DNA of 64,000 bases from Arthrobacter citreus (GCF_038405225.1 NZ_CP151657.1:1550001-1614000); one strand, 5' to 3'. Positions 16,784 to 25,774 are shown, counted from the first letter of the stretch. Numbers and translations: made by a program. The notes: generated by a model not told the origin, from the sequence alone.

Positions 16784-17878
16784 TTATTTGCGGATGGGCT
16801 GGGACCGGTCGAGGCTGATGGTCTGCCCCGGAACCAGCTCCCAGGAATCGGTGTACGCGTACCAGGTGAGGCCCTCTTGCGTGAGCGAGAGGTTGGCCGA
16901 GGTCAGGTCGACGATATCGGCCAGCCGGAACCGGAACGCCACCTGACGCTCTGTGTCCCCGGGGGCCGTGGTGTATGTATGGGGTACGCCGTCAGCGTCG
17001 GCGGTGAAGGATCCGGTGGCGCCCGTTATGGGAAGCTCGCCCGGCATCAGCCGCACTTTGGTGCCGGCGGGAATGGGCCCGGACGTGGTGAGGGACGGGT
17101 TGTAGCGGAGCAGCTGTTCCGTGGTGCACCGGAACTTGTAGCCAAGGCTGTCCAGGCTGTCCCCGACAACGGAGGTGTAGAAAATGTGCTCACCGAAGGA
17201 ATTGTCGATGGTGGTTCCGGTGCCGGAACTGCTGTCCACGGGTTTCTTCTGCAGTTCAATGCGGCGTCCGGCGAGGAGGAAGTACTCATTTCCGACTTCG
17301 TGAACGTAGGGGACCTTGTTCGCCTCGGCCAGCTGGTCCGAGGTGATCCCAAACCGGTAACTGATGCCCTCGGTGGAGTCCTCGGGTTCCACCACGTAGC
17401 TGGTGGGAATGCCATCGGCGTCGACGACGGCGGCCCCCATCGCCCCGGCCATCGGCCCCTCCGCGGGAATAAGGCGCAGGCGTGTCCCCGGCGTCATCGG
17501 CACGCCGGGGACGAGCGCATTGAACTCGCTCAGCTTTGCCTCGGACAGCCCAAAGGACTCGGCCACCGAGGCGGCGGTGTCGCCCGAAAGGGTCGTGTAG
17601 AAATCCGTGTTGCCGAACGAATCGTAGACCACGGCTCCCGCCGCCGTCTGCACTGGGGGCTTCGCCGGGGCCGCCGTCGGGTCGGCCTCAGCCGAAGCAG
17701 AGGCCGCTTCCGCGGGGGCGTTGACCACAGTGAGGGCCGCCTTTGGGGGCAGCGGCTCACTGGAGCAGCTCACCATTCCCGCTGACAGCACCAGAACGAC
17801 GCCGGCGCCGCCCACCACCCTGGCCAGGGTTGTTCTTGTCGTCGTCTTGTTGCCGGAAGAACCTCTAGTGCCTGTCAT
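16784..17878 (-). CDS. LysM-repeat lipoprotein
   Basis: The 364-residue protein has a basic N-terminus, a hydrophobic signal segment (about 18-36) and a lipobox ending at Cys38 (MVSC). An Ala/Pro-rich linker leads to four LysM-like repeats in an A-B-A-B order: about 84-138 (VYDSFGNTDFYTTLSGDT), 150-210 (DADGIPTSYVVEPEDS), 224-279 (IDNSFGEHIFYTSVVGDS) and 292-357 (DADGVPHTYTTAPGDT). It should be anchored in the outer leaflet and bind peptidoglycan. No catalytic domain is attached. The ATG at 17878 follows a GGGGGATGG ribosome site. Confidence 0.83.
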   Translation of the reverse strand: MTGTRGSSGNKTTTRTTLARVVGGAGVVLVLSAGMVSCSSEPLPPKAALTVVNAPAEAASASAEADPTAAPAKPPVQTAAGAVVYDSFGNTDFYTTLSGDTAASVAESFGLSEAKLSEFNALVPGVPMTPGTRLRLIPAEGPMAGAMGAAVVDADGIPTSYVVEPEDSTEGISYRFGITSDQLAEANKVPYVHEVGNEYFLLAGRRIELQKKPVDSSSGTGTTIDNSFGEHIFYTSVVGDSLDSLGYKFRCTTEQLLRYNPSLTTSGPIPAGTKVRLMPGELPITGATGSFTADADGVPHTYTTAPGDTERQVAFRFRLADIVDLTSANLSLTQEGLTWYAYTDSWELVPGQTISLDRSQPIRK

Positions 17879-17966
17879 CCATCCCCCATGAGAGCCGCAC
17901 CCGGCCGCGCTGGCCGGACAGAACACCCTGAGCATAGAGCATGTTCTTTCCGGCCCTGAGAAACCG

Positions 17967-18491
17967 TCAGCGGGCACGGCGCAGTTCCTGCTCCGTGGAA
18001 GACCATAGCCAGTGCAGCCGGGCGCTCCAAGGTTCCGCCATCCGACCCGCATTCAGCCGCCGTATAACCTCGTCAGGTGTCACCCACTCGGCCGCCATGA
18101 CTTCAGTGGACTGCAACGCCAGGGTCTCGTTGCCAGTCACGCGTGCGACGTAGAAGTCCAGCAGGGCCGCGTCCTCAACAAAGCGGCCCATCGGAATCAG
18201 CTTCAGGGGCTCGACGTCGAGGCCCGTTTCCTCCCGCAACTCCCGGCTTGCCGCATCGCAGCTCGACTCGCCGGCCAGAGCACTGCCGCCGGGAAATTCC
18301 CAGCCAAAGGCGAAGTCCTTACTGGCTGCGCGCCGGGTCAGCAGAACGGCTCCATCCGCCCGCTGCGCGCAGACCGCAACAACCAGGTAAAAGCATCCCA
18401 GCGGCCATGGACCGGAACCCCTGCGGAAGGTGGCATCGATGGGCGCGCCGTCGGCGTCGACCACGTCCCACCACTCACTCTGGCTGCTCAT
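17967..18491 (-). CDS. Nudix hydrolase
   Basis: The Nudix box is complete (GGSALAGESSCDAASRELRE followed by ETGL), in a 174-residue protein. The N-terminus FRRGSGPWPLGCFYLVVAV and the LLTRRAASKDFAFGWEFPGG strand are usual for 8-oxo-dGTP/NTP-type or IPP-isomerase-like Nudix enzymes. Its start codon overlaps the upstream GNAT gene's stop by four bases, so the two are translationally coupled. Substrate unknown. Confidence 0.88.
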   Translation of the reverse strand: MSSQSEWWDVVDADGAPIDATFRRGSGPWPLGCFYLVVAVCAQRADGAVLLTRRAASKDFAFGWEFPGGSALAGESSCDAASRELREETGLDVEPLKLIPMGRFVEDAALLDFYVARVTGNETLALQSTEVMAAEWVTPDEVIRRLNAGRMAEPWSARLHWLWSSTEQELRRAR

Positions 18492-19120
18492 CTTCCCGCC
18501 TTGTCGGATTCTTTGTGCGTAACCGGTGGCGGGAAGTTGACGGCGGCGTGAAGATGCATGTCATGCCATCCATCCTCGTGCCGAAGGGCGCTGCGTTTGA
18601 CTCCCTCCAAGGCAAACCCTGTCTTTTCTGCGATGCGGCAGGAGACCTCGTTCAGCGTGGAGTGAGTAAGTTGAAGCCGTTTCAATCCAGCGCCAGTGAA
18701 GGCCCACTGGCGCACGGCAGCCGCGGCTTCAGGGGCGACCCCCTGTCCACGCGCCGTTGGGAGAATCCAGTAACTGATTTCCCCGTCACCCTCAAACAGG
18801 TTGATCCTGCTGAGCGCAGCCCGGCCAATGATTAAGCCCTTGTCATCGCAGACCGCCCAGGACGCTCCCGACTCCTTCTCCCACTTCGCGAGCCACCGGT
18901 CAACCAAGACCTGTGCATCATCGAGTCCGTCGATCCGTCGTCGGTGCCACAACGTAATGGCCGGATCCTGATAGGCCGCCAGTACAACCGGAGCATCAGC
19001 CACACTCCACGGCCGAAGGGTGAAGATACCTGCCGTGAGAACCGGCTGCGGAACACCGTTGATTGTTCCGGGCGGCAGAAACGGAGCGATCAGGGTCATC
19101 CCCACACAATGCCATGGCAC
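18488..19120 (-). CDS. GNAT family N-acetyltransferase (RimJ/RimL-like)
   Basis: This 210-residue protein has the RimJ/RimL arrangement: LRPWSVADAPVVLAAYQDPA at the N-terminus, ISYWILPTARGQGVAPEAAA with the acetyl-CoA pyrophosphate loop R-G-Q-G-V-A, and LKRLQLTHSTLNEVSCRIAE followed by KTGF. It transfers an acetyl group to an amine, either a protein N-terminus or a small molecule. The start is either GTG at 19120, with GAGGT upstream, or ATG at 19099. First gene of a two-gene operon with the Nudix hydrolase. Confidence 0.85.
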   Translation of the reverse strand: MPWHCVGMTLIAPFLPPGTINGVPQPVLTAGIFTLRPWSVADAPVVLAAYQDPAITLWHRRRIDGLDDAQVLVDRWLAKWEKESGASWAVCDDKGLIIGRAALSRINLFEGDGEISYWILPTARGQGVAPEAAAAVRQWAFTGAGLKRLQLTHSTLNEVSCRIAEKTGFALEGVKRSALRHEDGWHDMHLHAAVNFPPPVTHKESDKAGR

Positions 19121-19186
19121 ACAGGACCTCAGAAGCCCTGACGCCCTCCGGGTCGCTGTGTCCTGGTCGCTTCGCGGTGGCTGTGT

Positions 19187-20113
19187 CTAGTGTGCATACT
19201 CCCGCATGCGTGCACGGTAATGCAGCGGGGACTCGCCGACGCTGCGCTTGAATGCCGTGCTGAACGCGCTCTCGGACGAGTAGCCCAGCTCCAGGGCAAG
19301 CGGGCGGATCCGGGTTTCCCCCGTGCGCAGTTCCCGCTGTGCCACCAGCATCCGCCAGTTGTTCAGGTAGGTGCGCGGCGGAGTGCCGGCCACCTCGCGG
19401 AACCGCTCGGCAAAGGCAGTGCGGGACATGGCGGAAGCCCGTGCCAGGTCCTGCAGGCTCCATGGCCGTGCCGGGGAGCCGTGGATCAGTGCCAGTGCCG
19501 GCCGAAGCCGTTCATCCGAGAGCAGCTTCAGCCACCCCTGCGGCAGGTCCGCGCCCGTAACGAAGACCCGGAGGACGTCAAGCAGCAGCAACTGGCCGTA
19601 CTGGCGGACGGCGAATTCCCAGCCCATCCGCTGTGCGGACAACTCCTCGAACAACCGGTTGATCAACGCGTGCAGGTGCGGGGCAGCCGCGGTGCCGGAG
19701 CGGATGTGCGCCACCGGCGGGAGCGCCTGCAGCAACAGCTCCCTGCCGGTGGCGTTTACCGTCACGCGGCCGCCGATAATGATGTCCTCACTGCCCGCCG
19801 TCCCCTTGCCGGCATGAACAAAGCTGCCGCTGGCCGGCGGATCCAGGTGCACGGGCATACCGTCGCCGCTCCCGCCTTCCAGCAGCAGTTCAGTGCGGCC
19901 ATTGAGGACCACGACGTCGCCGGCCTCCAGCACCAGCGGCGCCTCAAGGCCGTCAGTGGTCAACCGCATGCCGCCCTGCACCAGGGCAAAGAACTTCAGG
20001 TCTTCGTCAATCCGGGATCGGGACTCCCAGCGCCCGCGCGCCGAAACGCCGCCGGAGATCATGCTCTGGACGCTGATGAACTCAAGAACCTCGGATAACC
20101 CGTCGTTTTCCAT
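19187..20113 (-). CDS. AraC family transcriptional regulator with cupin sensor
   Basis: The 308-residue protein has an N-terminal AraC-binding cupin domain of the Cupin_6 type (about 10-190, with ALVQGGMRL and LEAGDVVVLNG). Two C-terminal helix-turn-helix motifs follow (about 205-305), including WSLQDLARASAMSRTAFAER and the closing PLALELGYSSESAFSTAFKR. It is divergent from a short-chain dehydrogenase. Regulators of this subtype commonly activate an adjacent SDR or AKR gene in response to electrophiles, so that is the probable target. Confidence 0.9.
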   Translation of the reverse strand: MENDGLSEVLEFISVQSMISGGVSARGRWESRSRIDEDLKFFALVQGGMRLTTDGLEAPLVLEAGDVVVLNGRTELLLEGGSGDGMPVHLDPPASGSFVHAGKGTAGSEDIIIGGRVTVNATGRELLLQALPPVAHIRSGTAAAPHLHALINRLFEELSAQRMGWEFAVRQYGQLLLLDVLRVFVTGADLPQGWLKLLSDERLRPALALIHGSPARPWSLQDLARASAMSRTAFAERFREVAGTPPRTYLNNWRMLVAQRELRTGETRIRPLALELGYSSESAFSTAFKRSVGESPLHYRARMREYAH

Positions 20114-20137
20114 TTCTGTACTTTAGAGCAAAAAAAC

Positions 20138-20162
20138 GGGACGTCGCGTTATTCCACGTCCC
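20138..20162. promoter_or_regulatory. Inverted repeat between AraC and SDR genes
   Basis: GGGACGT and ACGTCCC form 7-base arms separated by 11 bases in the 114-base divergent region. It may be the AraC-type protein's site or a small hairpin; the evidence is only its symmetry and position. Confidence 0.4.
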
Positions 20163-20227
20163 CAATTTTGCGGGCAAAGTGGAAGCATCTTCCGAAACCG
20201 GAAAGTTCTTTCTTCCCAGGAGTCCCC

Positions 20228-20965
20228 TTGAATGACAGCATGATTGCCCTTGTCACCGGTGCCAACAAAGGCATTGGACGCCAGATTGCCGGGCAGCTGG
20301 CCGCACTGGGCCATACCGTGGTGGTGGCCGCGAGAAACGCCGACGCCGGTGAGCGCGCCGCCGCTGAACTGCGCTCCCTTGGTGGCAACGCCGTCGCCGT
20401 CTTCCTCGATGTCACCGACCCTGCCTCGGTGGCAGCCGCGGCGGATGCGGTCAAACGCCAGTTCGGACACCTGGACGCGCTGGTGAACAACGCGGGCATT
20501 GTGGCAACGCCCGGCGTCAGCTTTGCCGCCCAGCAGCCGGGCTCAGCCGACGTGGATGAAATCCGCTCGGTGTTTGAGACCAACTTCTTCGGTGTCATTT
20601 CCGTGACGGCAGCCTTCCTGCCGCTGCTGCGTCTCTCGCAGGCCCCTCGGATTGTCAACGTCTCCAGCATCGCCGGATCCCTCGCGGCAGTAGCCGATCC
20701 AGCGAATACGAACCCGATCGCCGCCGGATACGCCCCCTCCAAAACAGCACTGACCTCGCTGACGCTGCAGTACGCGAAGGGACTCGCACCGGAAGGCATC
20801 CTGGTCAACGCCGTCTGTCCGGGATTTGTTGGCACCGATTTGAACGGGTTCCGCGGGATACGCACGCCGGAACAGGGTGCCAGGGCCGCCGTCCGGATGG
20901 CCACCCTTCCGGCGAACGGGCCCACCGGCACTTTCAGCGATGAGGACGGCCCCCTGCCCTGGTAG
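20228..20965 (+). CDS. SDR family NAD(P)-dependent oxidoreductase
   Basis: This 245-residue classical short-chain dehydrogenase has the cofactor motif TGANKGIG near residue 10, NNAG near 87, the catalytic serine in VNVSSIAGS, and the YxxxK pair in AAGYAPSKTAL. GFVGTDLNGF follows, and the C-terminus GTFSDEDGPLPW is typical of the carbonyl-reductase-like group that reduces small aldehydes and ketones. AGGAG lies six bases before a TTG start at 20228; the ATG at 20240 is too far from it. Confidence 0.9.
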   Translation: MNDSMIALVTGANKGIGRQIAGQLAALGHTVVVAARNADAGERAAAELRSLGGNAVAVFLDVTDPASVAAAADAVKRQFGHLDALVNNAGIVATPGVSFAAQQPGSADVDEIRSVFETNFFGVISVTAAFLPLLRLSQAPRIVNVSSIAGSLAAVADPANTNPIAAGYAPSKTALTSLTLQYAKGLAPEGILVNAVCPGFVGTDLNGFRGIRTPEQGARAAVRMATLPANGPTGTFSDEDGPLPW

Positions 20966-20991
20966 CGGAGTCCCCCCGGCGGCGGGGCGTC

Positions 20992-22596
20992 CTACTTGGG
21001 GTTGGAGTACATCGCCATCAGCACGCACGCGGCGGAAAAGCCGCCCTGCGCCAGCAGCAGCACACCGGGCGCGTATCCCAGGAACAGACCCAGCAGCAGG
21101 GGCACCAGGGCCAGCAGCGTGGTGTCCATCCCGCGGATCATCGCGCCGGTCTGCGCCGACGGCACCGGACCGAACACGGTGTCCGTCGGCGGGACCGTCC
21201 AGTCCGGCTGGACCCGGTAGGCACCCCGCACTGCCGATGCGCCGAAACCAACGCCCGCCAGTGCGCCCAAAGCTATGAGCTCCGGACTTCCGGCACCCAG
21301 CAGCACGAGCACCGTCAGGAACGCCGCCGCCCACAGGGCCAGGAACACTGCGGGCATGGCGATCCGACTCAGGTTCACCATGGCCGGCGACAACGGCAGC
21401 AGCATGTCCAACCCGGGAGTGATCGCGGTCCGTCGGGCCAGGGCTCCCGCGGCCGGAACCGAAGCGAATACGGTCACCGCGATCAGTGCCAGCTGCAGCG
21501 GCACCGGCTGGCTTCCTCCGGTCAGCAGGAGAACCAGGCACAGCACCAGGAGCAGCACCGGCCGGACCAGCCAGCCCCCGGTGCGCAGGAAGGCAGTGAC
21601 GTCGGCCCGCAGCAGCGCCCCGAAGGGCGTGCGTCCGCCGCCCCGCGCGTACCAGCGGCGCGCGCGGGTGGTGGCAGTTCCCCCGGAGCCGTCGGACAGC
21701 GCCCGCCCCACTTCGTTCACATCCATCATGTACACGGCGGCGCCGGCATGCCCGGAGACGCCCCCGGCGCTGATGAGATCCCGGGCCGGGATATTGCCCA
21801 GCCGTGGAAAGACAATCAGCCAGAGCCCGACGGCGGCTGCCAGGGCAACCAGGGCCGGTCCCAGTTCACCGGCTGCGGCTTGGCGCGGTACAAAGCTCAG
21901 CACGGCCAGGAGCACCAGGCCGGGCAGTGGACCCGAGGCTAGCCGCCGCACCGCTCCCGGGCGGGACGCCCCGGGAACCGCCGGCTGCGGCCCTGCAGGT
22001 CCCGCTAGTCCCGCAGCGGTCTGCCGCAGCGCCGCCAGCAGCACGGCAACGACGGCGGCCACCCCAAACACCGCGGCGCCCAGAAACTGTCCGAGGACGC
22101 TGGCGTCCAGATCGGTGATGAACCCCACCGGCAGGTACAGGACGGCGCCGCCCGCCCAGACCAGGGCCAGCCGGCGCAGCAGCCGTCCGCTCACCAGCGG
22201 CCGCCGGTCCAGGGGCAGGCTCAGCCACCAGTACCCTTCGGCCGTCGTCACCGCCGCTGGGCCCAGTTTCCGGGCCAGCACCGTTCCGGCCGCGAGCATC
22301 GCGAACAGCAGCGCGGTTCCGGCGGCGCCGTCGGGCAGGGCGAACGACGCCGGTGCCACCAGCGTGCGGCCGACGGAGTCCGCGTCCCAGGCCAGGGCGA
22401 CCTGTTCGCGCAGCGCCAGGACCAGACCGGCGGCCAGTGCACCAATGGTGCCCAGTGCCAGCACCGCGGTGTACACGTCGACGAAGACATCCCGGAGCCG
22501 GGTCCGGGCGCGGGTGAAGGTCCGCGAGGCCTGCCGGGTGTACTGCACCGGGTTGAAAACTGCGGTCGTTTCCCCCACTGCGGCGTCCTGGGCCAC
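20992..22596 (-). CDS. DUF6297-like ABC transporter permease
   Basis: The 534-residue protein has about 12 hydrophobic helices and no hydrolase motifs. Its opening (FNPVQYTRQASRTFTRARTR) and the block EGYWWLSLPLDRRPLVSGRL resemble ABC-2-type permeases of the actinobacterial DUF6297 family. It is encoded four bases downstream of an ABC ATPase, so the two should form one transporter. The direction of transport (probably export) and the substrate are unknown. Near the middle a proline-rich cytoplasmic segment separates two similar halves. Confidence 0.8.
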   Translation of the reverse strand: MAQDAAVGETTAVFNPVQYTRQASRTFTRARTRLRDVFVDVYTAVLALGTIGALAAGLVLALREQVALAWDADSVGRTLVAPASFALPDGAAGTALLFAMLAAGTVLARKLGPAAVTTAEGYWWLSLPLDRRPLVSGRLLRRLALVWAGGAVLYLPVGFITDLDASVLGQFLGAAVFGVAAVVAVLLAALRQTAAGLAGPAGPQPAVPGASRPGAVRRLASGPLPGLVLLAVLSFVPRQAAAGELGPALVALAAAVGLWLIVFPRLGNIPARDLISAGGVSGHAGAAVYMMDVNEVGRALSDGSGGTATTRARRWYARGGGRTPFGALLRADVTAFLRTGGWLVRPVLLLVLCLVLLLTGGSQPVPLQLALIAVTVFASVPAAGALARRTAITPGLDMLLPLSPAMVNLSRIAMPAVFLALWAAAFLTVLVLLGAGSPELIALGALAGVGFGASAVRGAYRVQPDWTVPPTDTVFGPVPSAQTGAMIRGMDTTLLALVPLLLGLFLGYAPGVLLLAQGGFSAACVLMAMYSNPK

Positions 22597-22599
22597 GGG

Positions 22600-23286
22600 T
22601 CAGCGCCCGGCGATTTCGGCGGCGGCACGTTCCGGAGCGATCTCGCGGACGTCGTCGTCAATCAGCAGGCAGCGTTCCGCCGTGGCCAGGAGCAGCGCGG
22701 GATCGTGGGTCACCAGCAGCACCGTCCCGCCGTCGTCGGCGTAGGCCTTGATGCGTTGGCCCAGCCGCTCCCGCATCACCGGATCCAGGCGCTGCTCCGG
22801 TTCATCCAGGATCAGCAGCGAGGAGGGCCGGATCAGGGCGGAGGCCAGGAGCAGCCGGCGCCGCTGCCCGGAGGAAACGGAGGCGGGTACGGCGTCGGCG
22901 CGCTCCCCCAGGGCGAAGAACTCCAGTTCGGCCTCAACGGCGGCATCGGGGTTCGGGACTGAATGTCCGCGGGCTACCAGCTGGAGGTGCTCGCGCAGGG
23001 ACAGCGAAGGAAAGAAGGCATCTTCATCGAAGAGGGCGGCGACCTGCCGGCGGAACGGAATGCCGTCTTCATAAACAGGCAGCCCGTGGACGAGGACCTC
23101 GCCGCCGAGCATGGCCTGCTTACCGGCGATGGTGCGCGCCGCCGTGGACTTGCCGGCACCGTTGAAGCCCACCATGCCAAGGATCTCACCGGCGTCGGCG
23201 CGCCCGGTAATGGGTCCGCAGACGGGAGCGCCGCCGTATCCCACGGTCAGATCGGAAATTTCGAGCACAGCCCCCGCAGCAGTCAT
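22600..23286 (-). CDS. ABC transporter ATP-binding protein
   Basis: The 228-residue ATPase has Walker A GFNGAGKST (residues 40-48), a signature VSSGQRRRLLLAS, Walker B LLILDEPEQ and the switch histidine in LLVTHDPAL. The signature is slightly unusual (SSGQ rather than SGGQ), as is seen in ATPases paired with DUF6297 permeases. It is the first gene of a two-gene leftward operon and energises the downstream permease. It is divergent from the phosphatase operon. Confidence 0.92.
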   Translation of the reverse strand: MTAAGAVLEISDLTVGYGGAPVCGPITGRADAGEILGMVGFNGAGKSTAARTIAGKQAMLGGEVLVHGLPVYEDGIPFRRQVAALFDEDAFFPSLSLREHLQLVARGHSVPNPDAAVEAELEFFALGERADAVPASVSSGQRRRLLLASALIRPSSLLILDEPEQRLDPVMRERLGQRIKAYADDGGTVLLVTHDPALLLATAERCLLIDDDVREIAPERAAAEIAGR

Positions 23287-23333
23287 GCATCCAATCTAGC
23301 GGACGTGCGCGGACGGGTGGTTAGGCTGGGGAG

Positions 23334-24035
23334 ATGGCAACAGTAATCCTCGTGCGGCACGGCCGCACCACAGCGAACGCCTCCGGTCTGCTGGCCGGCC
23401 GGACTCCCGGCGTCGAACTTGACCAGGTGGGCCGTGACCAGGCGGCAGCGACAGGTGACCGGCTCGCCGTCGTGCCCTTGGTCGGCGTGGTGTCCAGCCC
23501 GCTCGAACGCTGCCGGCAGACGGCGCAGTCCATCCTCGACCGCCAAACCGGCACCCCGCACGCGCCGGTTGATGACGAGCTCACCGAGTGCGACTACGGA
23601 TCCTGGCAGGGCCGCACGCTTGGGGACCTCGCAAAGGAAAAGCTGTGGTCCACCGTGCAGTCCCAGCCCTCCGCCGTCACCTTTCCCGGCGGCGAGTCCA
23701 TGGCCGCGATGCAGGCCCGTGCGGTGGCCGCGATCCGGCGCCACGATGCGGCGTTCGAGGCCGAGCACGGGCCGGGGGCGGTGTGGGTGGCGGTGAGCCA
23801 CGGTGACATCATCAAGTCGGTGCTGGCCGACGCGCTGGGCATGCATCTGGACATGTTTCAGCGCATCAACGTGGGCCCGGCCTCGGTGTCGATCGTGAAC
23901 TACGGGCCGGGGCGCCCCACCGTCCTTGCCTCGAACACCGACGGCGGGGACCTGTCCTGGCTGGCGGCCAGCCCGCCGGCGGAGGACGCTGCGGTGGGAG
24001 GTGGCGCCGGTCACGCCGCGCCTCCGGCGAGATGA
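23334..24035 (+). CDS. MSMEG_4193-type histidine phosphatase family protein
   Basis: The 233-residue protein has the phosphoglycerate-mutase-like RHG motif (VRHGRTTAN, His9), ECDYGSWQGRTL in the middle, and the second catalytic histidine in VAVSHGDIIKSVLAD. A disordered Ala/Pro-rich tail follows. It is the first gene of a conserved actinobacterial trio with DUF3090 and SCO1664-family proteins, a neighbourhood often linked to mycothiol biosynthesis (mshC). The substrate is unknown. Confidence 0.9.
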   Translation: MATVILVRHGRTTANASGLLAGRTPGVELDQVGRDQAAATGDRLAVVPLVGVVSSPLERCRQTAQSILDRQTGTPHAPVDDELTECDYGSWQGRTLGDLAKEKLWSTVQSQPSAVTFPGGESMAAMQARAVAAIRRHDAAFEAEHGPGAVWVAVSHGDIIKSVLADALGMHLDMFQRINVGPASVSIVNYGPGRPTVLASNTDGGDLSWLAASPPAEDAAVGGGAGHAAPPAR

Positions 24036-24050
24036 GCCTAAAGTAGTCCT

Positions 24051-24605
24051 ATGCCTACTACTGTTCACGAATTCGACTGGCCGGACCGCGTTATTGTCGG
24101 CACTGTCGGCGTCCCGGGCCAGCGCACCTTCTACCTGCAGGTGCGCTCGGGGAAGCAGACGCTCAGCATTGCCCTGGAGAAGCAGCAGTCGGCCCAGCTG
24201 GCCGAGAAGATCGACGAGATCCTTGACCAGCTCATGACCGTTGACGGCAACCCCTTCCACGTTCCGGCGAACACTCCCCTGGAGCTGGTGGACAATGACG
24301 GTCTTGACGCCGTGGAGGAACAGTTCCGCACCGGCGTGATGAGCCTGGGCTGGGATCCGACGACGGCGCAGATTGTCATTGAGGCCTACCCCCTCGAGGA
24401 GGTGGATCCGGACGATGACGGATTCCTCGGGGAGGACGAAGACTCCGACCCGGCCGAAGTGCTGCGGGTGCGGATTCCGGTGGGCACCGCCCGGGCCTTC
24501 GCCAAGCGCACCCGGGAGGTGGTGGGTGCCGGGCGTCCGATCTGCGTGATCTGCGGCCAGCCGATCGACGCCGACGGGCACACCTGCATCCTGCCCGAGA
24601 ACTGA
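24051..24605 (+). CDS. DUF3090 family protein
   Basis: This 184-residue protein matches DUF3090 over its full length: TVHEFDWPDRVIVGTVGVPG at the start, RTFYLQVRSGKQTLSIALEK, then a C-terminal zinc-ribbon-like motif CVICGQPIDADGHTC with Cys165, Cys168, His177 and Cys179. An acidic loop (about residues 125-140) sits before the final strands. It starts 16 bases after the phosphatase gene and its stop overlaps the next start by one base. Biochemical role unknown. Confidence 0.92.
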   Translation: MPTTVHEFDWPDRVIVGTVGVPGQRTFYLQVRSGKQTLSIALEKQQSAQLAEKIDEILDQLMTVDGNPFHVPANTPLELVDNDGLDAVEEQFRTGVMSLGWDPTTAQIVIEAYPLEEVDPDDDGFLGEDEDSDPAEVLRVRIPVGTARAFAKRTREVVGAGRPICVICGQPIDADGHTCILPEN

Positions 24606-25369
24606 TGCCGGCACCGGACCTGACGGCCGAGCTCACGCTCACCGGCCGCATCACGACGGCGTCCAATGCCACCTTCCTGGGCAGCATCGGCGGTGCGGCC
24701 GTGGTGTACAAACCGATAGCCGGCGAGCAGCCGCTGTGGGACTTTCCCGACGGCTGCTTGGCGCACCGGGAGGTTGCTGCGTACCTGGTGTCTGAGGCCC
24801 TGGGCTGGAACATCGTGCCGCGCACGTGGCTCCGCGACGGTCCGTTCGGCGAGGGCATGGTGCAGCTGTGGCAGGAGACGGACCCGGAGCAGAATGCGGT
24901 GGATCTGGTCCCGGCTGATGCCGTGCCGGACACCGGCTGGAAAGAAGTCCTTCAGGGCGAGGATGAAACCGGACGGATTGTCGCCCTGGTGCACGAGGAC
25001 ACAGCGGCGCTGCGGCGGATGGCGGTGTTCGACGTCCTGGTCAACAATGCGGACCGCAAGGGCGATCACGTCCTGGCGATGGGCGACGGGCACCGGTACG
25101 GCGTGGACCACGGGCTGACGTTCCACCAGGACCACAAGCTGCGCACAGTGCTGTGGGGCTGGATCGGTGATGCGCTGAGTTCTGAGGAACTTGCTGGTGT
25201 CGACCGTGTCCTCTCGGGGCTCGAGGGTGAGCTGGGCTCACAGCTTTCGGAGTTGCTCACGGCGGAGGAAGTTGCGGCGTTTGCTGCACGCTGCGCCCGG
25301 TTGCGCCACCGAGGTCAGTTTCCGGCTCCGAGCGGTCAGATGCCGGCGGTTCCCTGGCCGCTGTTCTAG
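24605..25369 (+). CDS. SCO1664 family protein (PI3/PI4-kinase-like fold)
   Basis: The 254-residue protein has the SCO1664-family features. ATFLGSIGGAAVVYKPIAGE carries the phosphate loop and lysine of a kinase-like fold, FPDGCLAHREVAAYLVSEAL follows, then DVLVNNADRKGDHVL (catalytic-loop equivalent) and YGVDHGLTFH (metal-binding aspartate equivalent). It may phosphorylate an unknown substrate. It overlaps the DUF3090 stop codon by one base and ends the operon. The commonly adjacent mshC gene is not found downstream. Confidence 0.88.
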   Translation: MPAPDLTAELTLTGRITTASNATFLGSIGGAAVVYKPIAGEQPLWDFPDGCLAHREVAAYLVSEALGWNIVPRTWLRDGPFGEGMVQLWQETDPEQNAVDLVPADAVPDTGWKEVLQGEDETGRIVALVHEDTAALRRMAVFDVLVNNADRKGDHVLAMGDGHRYGVDHGLTFHQDHKLRTVLWGWIGDALSSEELAGVDRVLSGLEGELGSQLSELLTAEEVAAFAARCARLRHRGQFPAPSGQMPAVPWPLF

Positions 25370-25774
25370 GATCGGGATGCCTCAGCTTTAGTGCGTTTGC
25401 GGCGGGCGGGATCGGTCACGCGATGCATCATTGTGGCGGTACCGTGCCGGCTCATCATTCGGGCTGCGATCGCGCGGTCGCAGCGGTGCGGTCGGGTCCG
25501 TAATCACGGCCTATGCCAAGGGGGGCGCGGTCCGCCGCCACACATGTCGGCGCGAGAGAGGCCAGATCTGAGACCGGTGCATCATACAAATGGCGGCCGC
25601 CTGTCGTCGCAGGCTCATCGCCCGTCAGGAGCCACTTGTTGGAGCAGCTGGCGCGCGTTGGCCCGGCAAGGTTGATGGGTTCACGCGAGCATGCACGTGA
25701 CCATCTGTCGCGGTTTCGCTAGCCCGTCCAGCGAGCCACAAGTAAAATGGCATTCCACCCCGTAGAGTCACGCC
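25370..25774. other. Gene-free stretch holding a diverged poxB 3' end copy
   Basis: No convincing gene lies in these 405 bases. At about 25642-25690, on the minus strand, the sequence decodes as R-E-P-I-N-L-A and then, after a one-base deletion, matches the last codons of the pyruvate oxidase gene found 1 kb further right. The rest looks like decayed sequence without recognisable ancestry. Confidence 0.55.
25642..25663. repeat. Left copy of a 22-bp direct repeat (partial poxB 3' end)
   Basis: These 22 bases are identical to 26632-26653, which encode the last residues (ANARQLL) of the pyruvate oxidase. Weaker similarity extends about 25 bases further right. The two copies, 990 bases apart, bracket the OGG-fold-like gene, as attachment-site repeats would. 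Confidence 0.75.
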
